NCBI GenBank assembly: GCA_943323705.2
Contig: CALPIT020000120.1
Coordinates: forward strand, 1-7,695
Reading direction: 5' to 3'
DNA length: 7,695 nucleotides
Origin: Streptomyces griseus
GTDB taxonomy: Bacteria > Bacteroidota > Bacteroidia > Chitinophagales > Chitinophagaceae
Position 1 is the first letter of the stretch; the number at the start of each line of letters is the position of its first letter. The notes beneath the pieces are model-generated. The model ran no database searches. It was given only the letters and a program-made list of their open reading frames with translations, and was not told the DNA's origin. Shown one piece after another: positions 6,681 to 7,695 of the stretch. The translations under genes and the position numbers were made by a program.

Positions 6681-6742
6681 AGCCTATCTAGTATCAAGTA
6701 TCAAGTATCCAATATCTAGCCTATCCAACATCAAGAATCTAG
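6681..6742 (-). repeat. Degenerate 7-bp tandem repeat array, inverted copy
   Basis: On the plus strand the units read AGCCTAT, CTAGTAT, CAAGTAT, CAAGTAT, CCAATAT, CTAGCCTAT, CCAACAT, CAAGAAT, CTAG. These are reverse complements of the units at 2195-2290, including the terminal ATAGGCT unit at the edge nearest the tail. CTAG occurs three times. The array ends about 40 bp before the ychF -7 box. Confidence 0.85.
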
Positions 6743-6783
6743 TTTATTTTCCATCCCACTTTACATTTCCCTCCAAATTAACT

Positions 6784-6791
6784 TACATTTG
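6784..6791 (+). promoter_or_regulatory. Bacteroidota-type -7 promoter box for ychF
   Basis: TACATTTG is a full match to TAnnTTTG. The transcript would start near 6798, giving a leader of about 17 A-rich bases. A near copy (TACATTTC) lies 22 bp upstream at 6762-6769, in the general area of the -33 element; no good TTG is present there. Confidence 0.65.
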
Positions 6792-6814
6792 CAACTTCAA
6801 AAAATAAACCCAAA

Positions 6815-7695
6815 ATGTCATTAAAAGCAGGTATTGTAGGATTACCCAATGTAGGCAAATCAACCCTTTTCAACGCAGTGAGCAGTAGTGCAAAAGCACA
6901 GGCTAGTAATTATAGATTTTGTACCATAGAACCCAATACTGGATTGGTAAATGTACCAGACACCAGATTGAATAAATTGGAAGAGTTGGTAAAACCGGCT
7001 CGAGTAGTTCCTACACAAATTGAAATTGTTGACATCGCCGGTTTGGTAAGAGGCGCCAGTAAAGGTGAAGGACTTGGTAATAAATTCCTAGCGAATATTC
7101 GTGAGGTGGATGCTATTATCCATGTGATTCGTTGTTTTGAAGACGAAAATATTTTAAGAGATGAGGGCCCCATTAATCCTGTTGGCGACAAAGGCATTAT
7201 CGAAACCGAATTACAACTGAAAGACATGGAAAGCGTTGAGAAAAAAATCCAGCGCACAGAAAAACTACTGAAGCAAGGTGATGCCAAGTTAAAAGCAGAA
7301 TATGAAGTTTTGAAAACCTGTCTCGAACAATTGAATAATGGAAAGAATATCATGGCATTAGGATTGAGCAAAGATGACAAATCTGCCATTGCTGATTTAT
7401 TCCTGTTAACAGACAAACCTATTTTGTATGTAGCAAACGTTGATGAAGCGTCTATGCATACCGGTAACAAATATTCACAGGCATTAATTGAAGCCGTAAA
7501 AAATGAAGGCAACGAAGTAATTGTAATGACCAATGCTATCGAAGCACAAATCGCTGAATTAGAAACTGCGGATGACAAGCAAATGTTCATGGAAGAATAC
7601 AAAATGATTGAACCTGCCTTAGATAGATTAATTCACTCTACTTATAAATTATTGAACCTTTCTACTTACTTCACCGCCGGTGTGCAAGAAGTTCG
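6815..7695 (+). CDS. ychF: Redox-regulated ATPase YchF (Obg family), 3' end outside the window
   Basis: The frame is open from ATG at 6815 to the window edge, giving 293 complete codons of the usual 363-366. YchF/OLA1 is a conserved Obg-family P-loop NTPase that binds ribosomes and, unlike most relatives, prefers ATP. The P-loop GLPNVGKST is at 9-17. The switch region PTQIEIVDIAGLVRGASKGE follows at 66-85, continuing GLGNKFLANIREVDAI. The base-recognition motif is NVDE at 208-211 instead of NKxD, the hallmark of ATP preference in this family. A helical insertion spans about 130-195, and the C-terminal TGS domain starts near 284 (TYFTAGVQE). The start is supported by the conserved N-terminus MSLKAGIVG and the promoter just upstream; the leader has no Shine-Dalgarno sequence. 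Nothing is odd in the visible part. Confidence 0.95.
   Translation, partial: MSLKAGIVGLPNVGKSTLFNAVSSSAKAQASNYRFCTIEPNTGLVNVPDTRLNKLEELVKPARVVPTQIEIVDIAGLVRGASKGEGLGNKFLANIREVDAIIHVIRCFEDENILRDEGPINPVGDKGIIETELQLKDMESVEKKIQRTEKLLKQGDAKLKAEYEVLKTCLEQLNNGKNIMALGLSKDDKSAIADLFLLTDKPILYVANVDEASMHTGNKYSQALIEAVKNEGNEVIVMTNAIEAQIAELETADDKQMFMEEYKMIEPALDRLIHSTYKLLNLSTYFTAGVQEV

Larger units (their letters stand above)
6290..6814. other. 525-bp intergenic region without genes, rich in repeats
   Basis: This gap lies between the divergent SpmAB-like gene and ychF, and no credible reading frame fills it. It holds the leader of the SpmAB gene, with a near-match to the -7 box on the minus strand at 6315-6322 (TATTTTCG, one mismatch). 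After that come two hairpins in the same orientation, an inverted A/C-rich tail, a third hairpin in the opposite orientation, an inverted 7-bp array, and the ychF promoter. The separate elements are listed individually. Confidence 0.8.

Noticed and set aside
6910..7602. A 230-codon open frame on the minus strand opposite ychF
   Set aside because: It is antisense to a clearly conserved YchF frame, its translation is Ser/Phe-rich with no recognisable motif, and it looks like a shadow of the codon use on the other strand.

Overview
The window looks like chromosomal DNA from a member of the Bacteroidota, possibly the Chitinophagaceae. The reasons are an AT-rich composition, A-rich leaders with little Shine-Dalgarno signal, TAnnTTTG-type -7 boxes ahead of two genes, a secreted GH2 beta-mannosidase downstream of cutC, a fused SpmA-SpmB protein, and 7-bp degenerate intergenic repeats of the ATACTGG/ATACTAG type. 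The phylum is well supported; the family is a guess. No phage, CRISPR, tRNA, rRNA or transposase gene was seen.

Layout. Positions 3-176 hold the C-terminal end of cutC. Its stop overlaps the start of a secreted GH2 beta-mannosidase (173-2230), and the pair is probably one operon. An array of 7-bp repeats begins inside the last codons of the mannosidase, supplies its stop codon and runs into an A/C-rich tail (2195-2326). Then come serA on the minus strand (2357-3589, phosphoglycerate dehydrogenase with an ACT domain), a divergent promoter region of about 90 bp, a lipoprotein serine hydrolase of the beta-lactamase/PBP4* superfamily on the plus strand (3681-4883), and a convergent SpmA-SpmB fusion membrane protein on the minus strand (4889-6289), only 5 bp from it. 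The 525-bp gap at 6290-6814 is rich in repeats: three copies of a 26-bp hairpin and a second, inverted copy of the 7-bp-repeat element. The window ends inside ychF (6815 onward, essential-type ATPase/GTPase, about 80 percent present).

The genes are mostly housekeeping or peripheral metabolism and do not form one pathway. CutC and beta-mannosidase may act together in glycan (N-glycan core) salvage; serA makes serine; the serine hydrolase, the SpmAB-like protein and YchF look independent.

Two things stand out. First, the beta-mannosidase keeps both catalytic glutamates and the TIM barrel, but seems to lack two of the usual beta-sandwich domains, each lost in frame. Second, a composite repeat (7-bp array, optional REP-like hairpin, A/C-rich tail) occurs twice in opposite orientation and brackets a three-gene block. 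No clearly new multi-gene system was found.
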